A program made the position numbers and the translations under genes. Of a DNA stretch of 64,000 bases, positions 32,981 through 44,895 are shown in pieces. Each line of letters starts with the position of its first letter. Positions within the stretch are counted from its first letter, which is position 1. The notes beneath the pieces are model-generated. The model was not told the DNA's origin, searched no databases, and was given only the letters and a program-made list of their open reading frames with translations. This stretch comes from Plasmopara viticola (taxonomy: Eukaryota; Oomycota; Peronosporomycetes; Peronosporales; Peronosporaceae). The DNA is taken from contig MBPM02000002.1 in NCBI GenBank assembly GCA_001695595.3, forward strand, positions 1,116,001 to 1,180,000, written 5' to 3'.

Positions 32981-33678
32981 AACGTTGTTCTACCGCAGAC
33001 CGCTCCCTTGTCGACCATTGGATTTGAGTCCCTTGAGCCGTACCGCATTCACCTTGAACGCGCGCTCCGTAAATTCCTTCCTCTCCAGTCGTTCATACTC
33101 CCTCAAGAGCTTCTCCTTTACCTAATCGATGTCACGTATTTGAAGTTCTCCACAATCGACTAGATAATCTCATACTCTGCAGAAAGACTGCTCAGCAGAA
33201 TCACAAATTGGCGGGCCTCGTCCAGCGGCTCTCCCAAAGTCTGAAGCCCCGCGATAAGCTCGTCGAATCTGCCCAAGGGCATCGTCATTGCCACACCATC
33301 AGCCATCTTGAAGTCAGGTAGACGACGGATCATCTACACCCGATTATGCATCGTCGAGCGGTCGTAGAAATCACGCAGTGTATTTCATGCCATGATAGCT
33401 GTCGTAGCCAACTGAATATTTGTATGATGCTCAATCGCCACACCCTAAGCGATCAGCCCAAGAGCCTTCAAATCGTTGAGCCTCCACGGCTCGGTCATCT
33501 CCGCCTCAGTCTTGACCACCTGCACGTGCGCCAGCAGACCCTTCCTTGTCAGCGTCATCCGCATGGCAAAATCCCAGTGTAAATATTTTCCACTCCTCAG
33601 GAGAACTTCAGCTTTCTTTATTGTCATTAGAAAGGCGTGCGAGGAGACGTTCATGAAAGTCTTGTGCGGCTGTTAACC

Positions 33679-33933
33679 TGTTGGAAAGATGTGTGCTCGA
33701 GAAGGTAGGATGCGAAGTAAATATATTCAGGTCCTTAGTTTGCTATGTGCTACCTTTAAGCATATCCTCCTAGATCCTTCTAGGGGCTTCTTTGTGACGC
33801 CATCTAATGACGTCATTTTAGTGACGTCAGCCTATGACGCATGACCTTACTGTAATTCTGTCCGTAATCCTGAGTCGTCATTCTGTGTCGTCATCCACCT
33901 GACCCACATGCGTTCGGCGGTGTAATACCAACA
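33679..33933 (-). repeat. Copia 5' LTR (right on the plus strand)
   Basis: 255 bp, begins TGTTGGAAAGATGTGTGCTC and ends GGTGTAATACCAACA on the plus strand. Aligns with the left LTR along its whole length with many substitutions and small indels. Confidence 0.9.
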
Positions 33934-33938
33934 GATAC
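33934..33938. repeat. Target-site duplication of the Copia element, right copy
   Basis: GATAC directly after the right LTR, matching 29347-29351. Confidence 0.85.
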
Positions 33939-36199
33939 TACAGCGCTATGGTCCATATGCATATTCTTTTTTCGAAGTGGAAATGACGATCACTACCTTT
34001 TGCTTAACCCACTATGGGCTGCGATAAGAACGTTGTCAATTCCGTGACACGTACCAGAGGTATACTACCAATGGCATTTGAAGTACGGTCAGGCTCACAA
34101 CAAGGCCTTATCCAATATGATTTTAAAGAGCAAAGACTCGACCTGGAACGCCTTTTTGCTCAGGTTACCAATATCGAAGACTAGAAAGTGATGTATACGC
34201 CAAAAACAATTGCCCTCGGTAGGCGTGTCGGTGACCGACGTCCCTAACGCAGTAGGCGAGAGGCTTTGCAATTCTCCTACCTCTAGGTACTGAAGCAAGA
34301 CGCAGTCCCATGAGTGACACTCATGACTCATTTTTGCATTACATCCCCACCATCTCCTAGCGGGGCTATGTTACTCATTACTCATCTGGCGTCCTAAGCT
34401 ATCTACTGTGTCTCGCGGGGTTCATGGTGCCCACTTGGGGTATTTTGCTTTGGACGTATCAAATTCTTTGTGAAACTACGCTTTCCGCAATTGTAGAGCT
34501 AGCACTAGTGTCTTCGACAGAAGAAAAAAATGGTTACCCGGTAAGGAAGGTTTTTGTTATGTGGTCTTGACGATCTCCGAGGATTGATCACCTTTTAGTT
34601 TCACTTCGAGCGTGTACTTACCCGTACTTTTTAAGGAGGTATAAGCACAACAGAGGTAAAATGATGACTCACCCTAGCCTTGTGGGCGGCTGATACCTAT
34701 GACCTAGTGATCTTAAGCTCTTGCTTTTCTCGCCACGGTATGTCCAGGATTGTGTCATAGCTGTGGGAAAAACAAGCCCTGAGTCTGTGCTGTTGAAGTC
34801 CTTAACTTTCAAAGCCAGAATTAATATAACCTCAGGAGCGTCATAAATGCTGCATTAATCAGTCGAATTGAGACTGACTTCTTGTCGTTGCCCTCTTTCT
34901 TAAAGCAATGGTCAAGCTATTTTGGTGACCCGCAAGCGTATGCCGGCGCACAAAAATCTTGCAATGGGCCAAAGTCTCCGAAGGCTTATGTGTTGTCGTA
35001 TTTTCAACGTACAATAAGCAGAGACCATTATTCTTTTAAAGGTTCTTTTAATAAAAAGCTGGCTTAAACCACATTATGTAAAAAAGGGCCCATTAGAGGT
35101 TCAAACTACGTGAATTTCGAATGTTTAAAGCCACGACGAGATGTTTGACATTCTACGTGGTCAATGACCGAGGCATACAACCTTTGAGCGAGAAGCTGAG
35201 CACTTGATTGACGGGATCGACTCCCGTTTTGTGGTGATTCACTACTGTGCTTTGTACGGGGTCGCAAGTGCGGTATAAAGCTTATCCGCTTGTGGATAGT
35301 TTCCAACACTTCGACTCGAGCACCACGAGCGATACCTCTTGCACTTACTACTACACGACCAAAATTACAGACAAGACGAAATGTATATTACCCAAGGCTC
35401 GAATCATGCGCTTGAAAGCAAAGCAGCAGCTGCGCCAGCGTCTATTTTCGTCTTTCGGGGAAGCGTGAATTTGTTAGAGAGCAAATCTCCACAGGTGATA
35501 GTTCGTCTTGTATCATACAACCACAATTTATGACCTTGGCTTTCCATCTAGACTTGCCGCTTGACTTGCCATCGGGCAACGTAAATTACGCCACACTTCT
35601 GCAACTTTCCAGCATGTCCAGCAACAATTAGACCGCCAGTGATTACGTATATGAAAAGCCGAAAGTGGGTCCGTCATCTTGACTGCCTGCACCCCTTTCA
35701 AAAGACGCTCGTTTCCAGTGCACTTCCTTCACGGGCTGGAGCCTCCAATAGCTCCCAGAAACTCTTATACTTTTGCTTTCCAAGAAATCGTCATGCCTTG
35801 CTATTTCCCAAGCAGATAAACTGAAGGGCACTTTGTCATTTTGCAACTTTTGCTGGGCTCTTGGGACCTTGCGCTCACTAACCAAAAATCGCCGCAGCCC
35901 AACTAGTACTACAAGCCTTTAAACTCGGACATTTGATAGGCTACCGTCAACGCCGACGAATGAGTCACTACTACCACATACGTCAACGACGTCGCCGAAT
36001 ATCCACGACTCAGGGAAATTGTTTCGGCCACGAGAAAAGGCGAGGAAGGCGCGCTTGCGTAGGATCGTCCTTCAAAGTAGTCTTGCCGTGTGTATAGAGA
36101 GCGGGCGGTCTCCAACTGTACCCGTGTACCAACCCGTCTTTCCTGTATCCAAAACTTCTTTTGGCACTTACTTGACTGTACCAAACCTTGACAAGAGCA
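33939..36199. other. Interval without a supported gene, upstream of the ubiquitin protease
   Basis: Short frames on both strands. The longest (for example 35247-35468 plus and 35909-36220 minus) show no domain or splice support. The last 200 bases must contain the protease promoter. Short GTCATGAGTGACACTCATGACT-like inverted sequence near 34310 was noted. Confidence 0.4.
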
Positions 36200-38755
36200 A
36201 TGGCCGACGCGATTCTTCATCTACAAGCCGCGGCGTCGCGCGTGCGCATCGCGCTGGCCTCCGATCGCGTGTACCGTGACGAGTGTATCTTTTCCTTCGA
36301 TTCCCCTCTCTCTCCTTCAGGTCTCTACACGAACCTTTCTTCGTTTTTCTCGTACGGGGCCCCGTATCTCGTCTATGATCGCAGTGAGCCTCCTTTCGTT
36401 TACTTGCACCAGCAGCACAAGCGCACTGCGCGCGTCTCTTCTTCTTCGCTAGTCGAAGCAATTCCCACAAAGCTTGCTATTGGTGGGACTGGGGGCTTTG
36501 CAGCCGCAGGAGAGGACAAATACGAGCTTGTTAAAGCGTTTTCGATCGTTCTCTTGGATGCTGCCCACCACGAGCTCGTAAGAGTTTCTCTCGATTTCCC
36601 TGGTCTCCCTGTAAAGCTAAAAGAAGCAGCAGAAGCTGTGCTCACCCATGCGGGGAACATTGTGACGGAAGAAGTGGCGTCGTGGCAAGAAGACTTCAAG
36701 TCAACCAAGTACGCAGAGGACCTGGTGCAAGTCCCAAATCCACCGCACATTGCATCAAATCCATCCGCATGGAAATGCCAAGCTCCTGACTGTGACAAGC
36801 ACGAGAATCTGTGGCTTAATCTATCCGACGGCTACATTGGCTGTGGTCGTCAGAATTGGGATGGATCAGGAGGATGTGGAGCTGCGTTGAGACACTACAC
36901 TGAGACGGGAGAAACGTACCCTCTGTCTGTTAAATTGGGCACCATTACCGCCGAAGGAGGAGATGTGTATAGCTACGCACGTGACGAAGATGACATGGTG
37001 AAGAACCCTTTGCTGGCGAAACATTTAGAGCACTTTGGTATCAATGTCAACAACTTGAAAAAGACTGACAAGTCAATGAATGAGCTTCAAGTAGGACTTA
37101 ATTTATCGTACGAGTTTGATGCCGTGACGGAAGCTGGTAAAACACTCACGCCGATATCGGGGGCAGGGTGCATTGGCTTTACGAATCTCGGTAATAGCTG
37201 CTACATGAATTCAGTTCTTCAGCTCTTGCTGGCACTTCCTGAGGTACAGGAACGATATTATAAAAGAGCCGAGACGATCTTTGCGACTGTAGACGCAGTG
37301 CCTGTGGACGACTTTGCCGCTCAATTTGCGAAAATTGCGTGTGCAGCGTTGACGGATCGATACAAGAAACACTTTTTACCATCCACGAATGACAAGCAGG
37401 TGGAAGAAGACGACTTGCAGAATGTGGATTTGAGACCGAGTACGTTCCGTTCTCTTGTCGGCAAGGATCATCCCGACTTCTCGACTGGCCAACAGCAAGA
37501 TGCGGTCGAGTACTTTCAGTATCTACTGGATGTCATGACACGGGCAGAACGTGTAAGTGCCCATCGCTTGGGGCCTCTTCTTTCTGGTGATAGTGCCACG
37601 AGTGCGGAGCTGCCGACTGCGAGTTTGTTTAAATTTAAACTGGAAGACCGCGTCGAGTGTATGGTTTCCAACCAGGTCAAGTACGTCTCGCGTGATGACA
37701 TGCTCCTTCAATTGCAAATTCCTCTGGAGACAGCGACAAATGCCATGCAGGTAAACGCCTATCAGGTTCTTGAGCAAAAGCGACAGCGTCTCGGTGACAA
37801 TGAAATCGGTGATGGGATTCAGAGCGCAGACCGGGTCGTGCCGAATGTGCCATTCGACGCATGTCTTGAAACGACTCTAGCCCCGGAAGTGATTGAAGAC
37901 TTTTTGTCGCCTGCAACTGGTCAAAAGGGGCAAGCACAAAAAACAGTTCGTTTTCGCTCGTTTCCAAGATACTTGCTCGTGCAAATGCGGCGCTTTTACG
38001 TGGCCGAAGACTGGACGCCAAAGAAGTTGGAAGTTGAAGTCGAGGTTCCTGAAACCTTATCTCTAGATCGGTTTGTGTCCATGGGTCTAGTTGATGGGGA
38101 AAAAACAATGCCCGAGGTAGCGGCTGCCAGTAGAACGACCGAAAGTGCCGTTGTGGATGCTCCAGACGAAGTCCTTGTGGCTCAGCTGGTGTCTATGGGA
38201 TTTTCTGAGAACGGCTGTAAGCGTGCTGCAATTGCGACGGGCAACTCGAATGCTGAAGCTGCGATGGAATGGATTTTTAGCCACATGGAAGACCCAGACT
38301 TCAATGACCCGCCTGCTCAAGCTGGTGGTAAAGACAAGTCAGAAGATGGCGTTGTCGACATGACGCTAGTGTCCAATTTGATGGCTATGGGCTTTGCTGA
38401 ATCGCACGCCAAGTGCGCATTAAGACAGACCGATAAAAATCCTGACCGTGCTGCGGAGTGGTTGTTTAGTCACATGGATGATCTCGATGGTGCTGTGGCT
38501 CAGTGTGAAAGCGAGTCTGCAGTTTCAATAGACTCTGGGGATACAGTCAAGCGTTTGGATCGCGAAGCACCTGGAACCTACTCGCTTGTCGGGTTTATTA
38601 GCCACGTGGGCAAAAACACCAACTCAGGGCACTATGTCTGTCACATGAAGAAGAATGGTCGCTGGCTTCTGTTCAATGATGATAAAGTGGCCTTATCGGA
38701 GGAACCACCTCTTGGTGCCGGGTACCTCTATCTTTTCCATCGCAACGACGCTTAA
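36200..38755 (+). CDS. Ubiquitin-specific protease of the USP5/13 (isopeptidase T) type
   Basis: Deubiquitinase that in animals and yeast (Ubp14) dismantles free polyubiquitin chains. Intronless, 851 residues from ATG 36200. In order: N-terminal variant region; a ZnF-UBP domain at about 190-265 (WKCQAPDC, LNLSDGYIGCGRQNWDGSGG); the catalytic Cys box GCIGFTNLGNSCYMNSVLQ with Cys334; two UBA domains inserted in the catalytic domain at about 657-695 and 722-760 (LVSMGFSENGCKRAA, LMAMGFAESHAKCAL); and the His box SGHYVCHMKKNGRW with His811. This is the full USP5 architecture with all catalytic residues seen. It is convergent with the IQ-motif gene, 68 bp apart. Confidence 0.95.
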   Translation: MADAILHLQAAASRVRIALASDRVYRDECIFSFDSPLSPSGLYTNLSSFFSYGAPYLVYDRSEPPFVYLHQQHKRTARVSSSSLVEAIPTKLAIGGTGGFAAAGEDKYELVKAFSIVLLDAAHHELVRVSLDFPGLPVKLKEAAEAVLTHAGNIVTEEVASWQEDFKSTKYAEDLVQVPNPPHIASNPSAWKCQAPDCDKHENLWLNLSDGYIGCGRQNWDGSGGCGAALRHYTETGETYPLSVKLGTITAEGGDVYSYARDEDDMVKNPLLAKHLEHFGINVNNLKKTDKSMNELQVGLNLSYEFDAVTEAGKTLTPISGAGCIGFTNLGNSCYMNSVLQLLLALPEVQERYYKRAETIFATVDAVPVDDFAAQFAKIACAALTDRYKKHFLPSTNDKQVEEDDLQNVDLRPSTFRSLVGKDHPDFSTGQQQDAVEYFQYLLDVMTRAERVSAHRLGPLLSGDSATSAELPTASLFKFKLEDRVECMVSNQVKYVSRDDMLLQLQIPLETATNAMQVNAYQVLEQKRQRLGDNEIGDGIQSADRVVPNVPFDACLETTLAPEVIEDFLSPATGQKGQAQKTVRFRSFPRYLLVQMRRFYVAEDWTPKKLEVEVEVPETLSLDRFVSMGLVDGEKTMPEVAAASRTTESAVVDAPDEVLVAQLVSMGFSENGCKRAAIATGNSNAEAAMEWIFSHMEDPDFNDPPAQAGGKDKSEDGVVDMTLVSNLMAMGFAESHAKCALRQTDKNPDRAAEWLFSHMDDLDGAVAQCESESAVSIDSGDTVKRLDREAPGTYSLVGFISHVGKNTNSGHYVCHMKKNGRWLLFNDDKVALSEEPPLGAGYLYLFHRNDA

Positions 38756-38823
38756 GACGAAGAAAACACTGGGCCAAATATTTCAAATTAAAACTTGACA
38801 TTCACGATAAATGCATTCATTAT

Positions 38824-41057
38824 TCAACACATTAAAGGGGTGAGAGCTGCTTCGTCCACAATGTCTTCAAATTCATCGCCATACTCGCACTCGTTTTCCT
38901 CCACTGCCATCTTGACGACAAGACGTTGCGTTGGACGGTTCGTGATCTTGTTTTTCTTCTTGACTCCTCGGATTGCTTGCTTCTTCTTCTTATGCACCAG
39001 CTTGGAAGACTTCTTTGACGCGTTTGAGTAATTGCGTGGTTTCATTGAGGTCGGTATGGTGAAGTTGATATCAAGAAACGATAAGTCACCGTCATTTTCG
39101 CTGCTAGTGTCGCACTTCTTCTTGCTTTGGCGAAAAGTTGCAGTCGGACGCACCTTTCTCTCGTACCGACTGGAACATGTCGATGGAGGCTGTGTTTCTG
39201 ATTCACTGGTTGTTGTAGGTGCAATTGCAAGTTGTTGCCGCCTTTTCAATTGCTGGCGAGCACAAAACTTGACATGCAACCGTTGGTGCCTCTCTTCTCG
39301 AGCCATTGCAAGTCGTTCTCGCTCTTCTTGTCGCTGATCACATGTCAATCGCCGAATTTTTCCCTCTCTCGAGCGACGACAAAGAATTTTTTGCTGGAGA
39401 CGAACAAGCTTTTCTTCTCGCTCCATAAGTCTTCGCTCACTCGCTTCAAGCTAGCAGTTGACAAAAATTAGAGCTATGCAACAACTTTAAAACATGCGAC
39501 GTGCAAACTTTACCTTGGCTTCACGTTGAAGCTTGCTTTCGTGCACTTGCCGGCGTTTCTCTACACTTCTTCGATCGTCAAACTTTCGTTTTGATTCTTG
39601 TCGACGAAGTCGTTCCTCTTCTTCGATGTCACGGACCTTTTGGTCCAATTCTTCCAAAGTTCGACCAGCACTTTTACCATTCACCGGTAACGCCACGGGG
39701 CTTAATCGGGCCGGACACGGCTTTTGAAGCGGACGCTTCTTGGGCGTCCAGCTCTGATTGAGAGTTAAAAAGTCGTCTCCAAGTACACCTTCGTTTCCCA
39801 CAGTGACCTGGTCAAGCGCCATCAAACGCTTAGGCACCGGGAGCACCGGAAGTCGTCGATTAAAGCTAGCCCCTGCAGGTAGCCAGTACGATCGCTTTGG
39901 TTGCCATCCAAGCCCTGTCGAGGAGCGAGCAAGTGTCGGCATATTACTTTTCGGCTTTGCACCACTTTTAGACGAGAAGGAAGAAGCACGTCCTCCTGAA
40001 CCTTTAAGCGCTAGTGCACTCAGAGCGAAGCGGTGATGAAATTGGCTAGTTTTTGGTTCAGCATCCTGACAGGTAATGCCTTGCTCACTTGTCGTTTTTT
40101 TCCTGACAAGAAAGCCTCGAACATGGGCTTGCAGGATCGATATAGCGTCTACGTCAACAGCACGTATCCACCGCAAGCGTTGTCGTACCAGGCATCCACG
40201 CATTGCAGCTTGTATTCGACAGATTAGATAGAGGACGTCGAGGTAAATAAGTCGCGTCATAAACGCTCGCACATTGCTTTGAAGGACGACTGCAGCTCGG
40301 TATTGACGTTCTGCTTCCATTCGCTGTCGGCGCTGAGCATGTACGTAAGCCCGGGCAGCAACCATGCGAGCAATACTTTGAATGCTGCAGACTGCCCAAT
40401 GCTGATGCTTCAACTCTTTTTTTCGATTGTTTCGAGCAATATATCGTCGAATTACCCTTGAAAGGACCATGGACGAGCGATTTCGAATGAGCTCTTTGCG
40501 CTCCATACGTAATTTGCAACATACACGTCGAGCTAGAAAGCCCCGCGCCATCGTCTGAATCACCTCAGCAGCCTCTCGCTTTTGTTGATGCAAACACCTC
40601 AAATGGCATCGATAAGCCGTCTGGAGCTTTGACGCGGCATAGTTGAGTCGATTTTTGAGACGATTGGCTTCGCGAAGTTGTTGTCGATGGAGATTTCGGC
40701 TCATCTCAGTGATTTTCTTCATCTGTTTCAAGGATAAACACACACGTGAATAAAGCCCAGCGACCATCTCCTCTTTCTCCTCTCACCTCGTTATCAATCT
40801 TCTGTTGCTGTTTTTCAATTGCATCCGCTTGTCGTTCTAGCCTTCGCTCAGCTCGCTCTTTTGCATCAGAGGCCGCTGTCAAGGTGGTATCGCGAAAATT
40901 GCTATGATGGCGTTTGGTGAACTTGTTTGAAATCCCTACCAAATCGATACCAAAGTTAGGTTTTAGTAAATGAACGTACACCAGCGAGATGAGACGTACC
41001 AGCGTAGAACATTGGCGGCACCATGTTCAGGATCGCGTCATCCTCAACGCGCTTCAT
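38824..41057 (-). CDS. IQ-motif, coiled-coil protein, four exons
   Basis: Exons on the minus strand: 41057-41000, 40935-40787, 40722-39514, 39450-38824; introns of 63-64 nt with GTACGT, GTGAGA and GTAAAG donors, all phases consistent, giving 680 residues. The start MKRVEDDAILNMVPPMFYA is the only ATG that fits. A coiled coil rich in Arg, Glu and Gln follows (residues 30-110), then a series of IQ-like repeats at about 110-250 (AAEVIQTMARGFLARRV, VLQSNVRAFMTR, CRIQAAMRGCLVRQRLR, ILQAHVRGFLVRK). The rest is basic with more coiled coil. IQ repeats bind calmodulin or related EF-hand light chains, and such proteins are often cytoskeletal or ciliary; the specific function is unknown. It starts only 109 bp after the INTS9 stop. 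Confidence 0.85.
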
Positions 41058-41166
41058 CGTCGACAGCTCCCAGCGCAAGTCAACCAAAAATAAACACAGT
41101 GTCCTTCAAAGACGTCGACTACTCGCGCCATCTATTTTGCGACCAGAAAGATTAAAGGCATTATAT

Positions 41167-43490
41167 TTAACTCTGAGTGATCACTACCAATTGTGCCAGA
41201 ATGAACGACGTCAGCAAGGCTCGAGCGTCCTCTTTATCCGTCTCAATCAATGTTTTGCCAGTCCCTTTCCACAAGGTTATACGGGCGTCTAGTGATGGAA
41301 TACTCATAAACACATCTGCATCTCCTTGGCCTTGAGAAATGTAGACTTGGGCTTGGGAATCGTGCTAAGTTAAGAAATAAATAGAGTCAACAACAACACC
41401 ATCGAGCAAAGCAGTGTTCGTACCGTCTTTACTTGCTTCTCGAGTTTTTCTTCATCCACGTGGCCCATGAGAAAGCTGGATTTTTCCTTGTAGACAATAT
41501 CCTGGAGCGAGTTGGTTATATTCTCATTCTCATTTGAGATTAAAGATGCCTTGCGCTTCCCACTGCTCTTAAGCTTCAAGGCATCATTGGTATCGGAAAG
41601 GACAGGTGCAACACTTGAAGGTTCGAGCACAAAGGTTTCTTGTTTTACGCGAAGCGCGCCACTTATGCACGCTGCAGCTTTCCCATTGACCTCGGTGATT
41701 GTGGCCTGAGCAGCAAGCTTTACGGACGCAATGTGTTAAACAGTGCTGAGAAGTACATTTCTTTGGTAGCACCCGATTACCTTGGAATCGAGTTTTCCAT
41801 CTAGATACTTGGACGGGTTCTCGATAGTAATGGGCTCTAATTGTCGCATTGGAAAAGTCTGGAGTTCCGTCTTGGAATTTGCAGTTGTAAGCTCGTGGAG
41901 CGGAAGAACACGCGCAAAGTGCGACGATACTTCAGCTTCTTTCACTGCATTTTCCGACGGTGTAGTCGTATACTCGTACGGGACGATGAGATTGTGGGGA
42001 CAGCAACGAGCGATGAATTGATTGGCATCCCCACAACTTAATCGTGGATCAATGGGACACGCAATCTTTTCAATCGGAAGAGCTTGGAATGGGGCAAAGG
42101 AGTCGGTAGGATCGACGGACGGATCTATTATAAACATGTTGACCATTGGAGTAAAGTGCATGATTTTTCAGAACAAGAGGTTGACGTACCAATTAAAAGG
42201 ACTGCATTGCGACTGTCGTTTCCCAGCATGTGAAGGAGTTGTGGAGCTCGACCAAATTTGAGCGATGGGTGGCCCACAAATAGGATACTACCATTCTACA
42301 CTGAAGTGAGCATAGGTTAACTAAATTTTTGGACAAGAATCGCTCGTACCTGGAAGGTCGACGCCGTAGCAGCCGACACGTGCGAAATGGCATGAAACAG
42401 ATTCTTTTTTCGCAAAGACTCGTGCAGAAACGCATCTTCACCAGCATACAATTGCTCAATCTTCTTCTCGCACAGCCACTCGGCTCCCACCTGCGTTAGC
42501 TTCATGATACGGCTTGCAAAGTCAGAGATAAAGTACATGGGAACGTTCTGCTTGTTCTGCAGACACGCAGTGTACAAGGCCTCGATGAGATCAAGCATGA
42601 CGCCACAAGGCAAGGTTGGTACGATGCACACGCCACCTCGCTCCAGTACTTTGTTCACTTCGCTCAGGACTCGCTCGACCATCCGTTCCGTGTTTCCATG
42701 CGGGTCTCGATCGGGCTTTAAATCCGTCAACATTAACGTCTCACAGTTGATAAGAGGTAGTAAATCGAGCTCTTTTGGATGACGATTATAGTCTCCCGAC
42801 GCTCCCGCCACGTATGCCAATCGGTCGTTCGGTCCCTCGACCAGCCAAATACTTGCCCCTAAAGTGTACCCCGAGCTCAAAGCTGTGATTTGCACGCTGT
42901 ACCCCAGCTTTACAATCTCACCGTACTCTACACAGTGAATTTTCTTGCAACATTTCTCAACTTCTTCTACAGAAAACATTGGAAATGCTATTTCATCCGT
43001 CCCTCCTTCAAATGTAAAGATTGCCGAGTCATGTCCGCAGTTTAAAGCTGCGAGCTCTTTTAAAAATACACAGCCAAAGTCAAGAGTGAGCTGTGTAGCG
43101 TAAATTTGACCCTTGAAGCCCAAAGTTTGTGTCAATAGTGGCAGAGCCAGTAGAGTTTGATGATTTGATAACAGCACTACGTCTAGAGCCCCCACGTCGA
43201 CGGAATCTAGTGCTGGAAGCCTCAGACAATGAACACAGCCTACATCTTGTCTCGTCTTTGACTGCAGCGACTGCAAATTGATACCACAATCGAGAAGTAT
43301 CTCCAAGCCGCCCAAGCTTAAAAAGTTGCAAAGTCCATCGTTTGCGCCGCCTAGTTGGATCTGGACAGCATTGCACGAATGAATTTAGACGGTTAGATGA
43401 ATGATACGCAGAGGTTTTAGATTTATAGTACTAAAAGAAGGTGGTGGGCTAGGAGAGCCCTCGAAGATGTAGAGGTCGTACCACTTTCAT
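41167..43490 (-). CDS. INTS9: Integrator complex subunit 9 (INTS9), six exons
   Basis: Non-catalytic metallo-beta-lactamase/beta-CASP partner of the INTS11 endonuclease in snRNA and mRNA 3'-end cleavage. Exons: 43490-43482, 43360-42350, 42295-42190, 42124-41781, 41717-41424, 41364-41167; phases agree throughout and the product is 653 residues (658 in human). Seen matches: LEILLDCGINL, DVVLLSNHQTLLALPLLTQTLGFKG, ALSSGYTLGASIWLVEG, GGVCIVPTLPCGVMLDLIEALY, ILFVGHPSLKFG, ACPIDPRLS, and a C-terminal domain with VYISQGQGDADVFMSIP. The first coding exon is only nine bases (MKV); joined to exon 2 it lines up with the human N-terminus without gaps around the LDCG motif. The exact first donor (after ATGAAA or ATGAAAGTG) is uncertain. 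Confidence 0.9.
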
Positions 43491-44565
43491 TTGGGCGTTT
43501 AGCTTAATGAATTTTACTGCGAATTTACTACATAGGGCAGTGCAAATAGGACTTCGTTAATATGCTACAAAATTATTGTTATTATTATTAGTATACTGTA
43601 TATTATCACTTGTATGCACCAAGCGTAATATGACTAGCGCAGTAATGCAAAGGTACCGAGCAAAGTCTCGGAACAACGGAGGGCCCACTATTTTTTTTAA
43701 AGTTTGATAACGAAAAGCCAGCTCTTGCCAGGAAAACTTGGTTCTTGGTACAGCTTCTCCCGCTAAGACTTGGGTTACATCTAAAAGGAGAAGATGAGTG
43801 TTATCCATCATTCTTTAATTTTATACGAAAAAACGGATCGGTGGGTCGAACGATAACAAAATGATCAAGCCAAATTCAAAAAAGGCTGCTTCTGCTCTCA
43901 CATGTGCCTCCACCTCACAATTGTATTGCAAAGGCTGCACCTTAGATTAAGGCTGTATCTACAAAGGGGGTGCGCCGGTGCCGTATGCGTAAGCCTAAGA
44001 AAAAGTTACATATGCCTCTACACCACAATCGGTAATCAAACGTCAAACAATGACTTCAAAATTTTACCAGCAAATGAAATAAATAGTTATGAAATATAAT
44101 GTATTACAAAGGCTGCACCCCAAAAGACAGTGGGCTAAGACTGCGATCATAGCGTTTGCGCCGCAGGCGGTAAACGTAAGAAATATTGCCCAGCGAGAGC
44201 TTTTCGGGCACGGAAGGCATCGAAGCCAAAACTCACCCAACATGGGGAAAAATGCGTGCATACTGGTTTTTTTTACTTGAAAGCTTGTGATACCTTCAAC
44301 TTGGCAAAGAAAGTGTAAGGAAGTACCGCAGGTAGCTCAACGGATTTAGCCAAAATTCTGCTAAACCATGCTAGAACAGTTTAAATTTAATGCCAACAAT
44401 GTCGAACGGGTTCATGGCCTTGTGAAAGTCTCAAACGGTATGAGACTTAGCGTCGGATTTACTGGCAATGCAAACGGCCTAAAAAAAACTAAGGACCAAG
44501 ATTCGACGTAAGACGACCTCGTCGATGAGGGCACCGAATACGAGACCAGGGCAAAGAGGGCTTAA
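43491..44565. other. Intergenic, INTS9 upstream region
   Basis: AT-rich. Contains a (TTA)n-like microsatellite near 43568-43590 and an 84-codon minus-strand frame at 43557-43811 without recognisable domain. A GTATT(A/G)CAAAGGCTGCACC motif occurs twice (about 43922 and 44100). Confidence 0.4.
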
Positions 44566-44895
44566 GTCAAAACAACGTCTTGTTACACTTTTTTGGCACT
44601 ACTGGTAACATAGTTGCTCGCCCACGTCGGACGCCGACGCAAGTCGCCGTCCCTTGTGAGCTTTGCTCGGTCACTAGAAAACGGATCTGATGAGGAAAAG
44701 AAGAACTCTCCAAATCGACTAATCCAGCTTATGACGCCGAACAGTCCTTTACAAAAGCCACTCCTTACGTGGCTTACTTCTGCTCATTTTAAAGGAAGAC
44801 ACGCGCGTGCTTGTAGCACCGCGAAAGAGTCATTCCAGGATTTTGTTAGGCGTCATATAAAGTCAGATAACAAGGGTGGATTTATTTTGGAATAA
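44566..44895 (+). pseudogene. Decayed RXLR-effector-like frame
   Basis: The frame has a hydrophobic, signal-peptide-like core (TFLALLV) near 44580-44610, then a basic stretch, then ARSLENGSDEEKKN, which resembles a degenerate RXLR (RSLE) followed by a dEER-like acidic patch (DEEK). The C-terminal part is about 55 residues long with a TWL motif and ends at TAA 44893. There is no ATG at the head (a GTC stands where one would be expected) and a TAG at 44611 interrupts the hydrophobic core. RXLR proteins are secreted host-targeted effectors of Peronosporales. Similarity is by motif layout only, so chance is possible. Confidence 0.4.

Larger units (their letters stand above)
29352..33933 (-). mobile_element. 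Complete but inactive Ty1/Copia LTR retrotransposon
   Basis: A 4582-bp element with LTRs at 29352-29595 and 33679-33933, flanked by GATAC duplications. Coding order on the minus strand is gag zinc knuckle, protease, pre-integrase/integrase, reverse transcriptase, RNase H, the Copia order. A purine run (GGTGGGAG) lies just inside the 3' LTR and fits a polypurine tract. The two LTRs differ at many positions and by length, and the coding region is broken by many stops and frameshifts, so the insertion is old. Confidence 0.95.
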
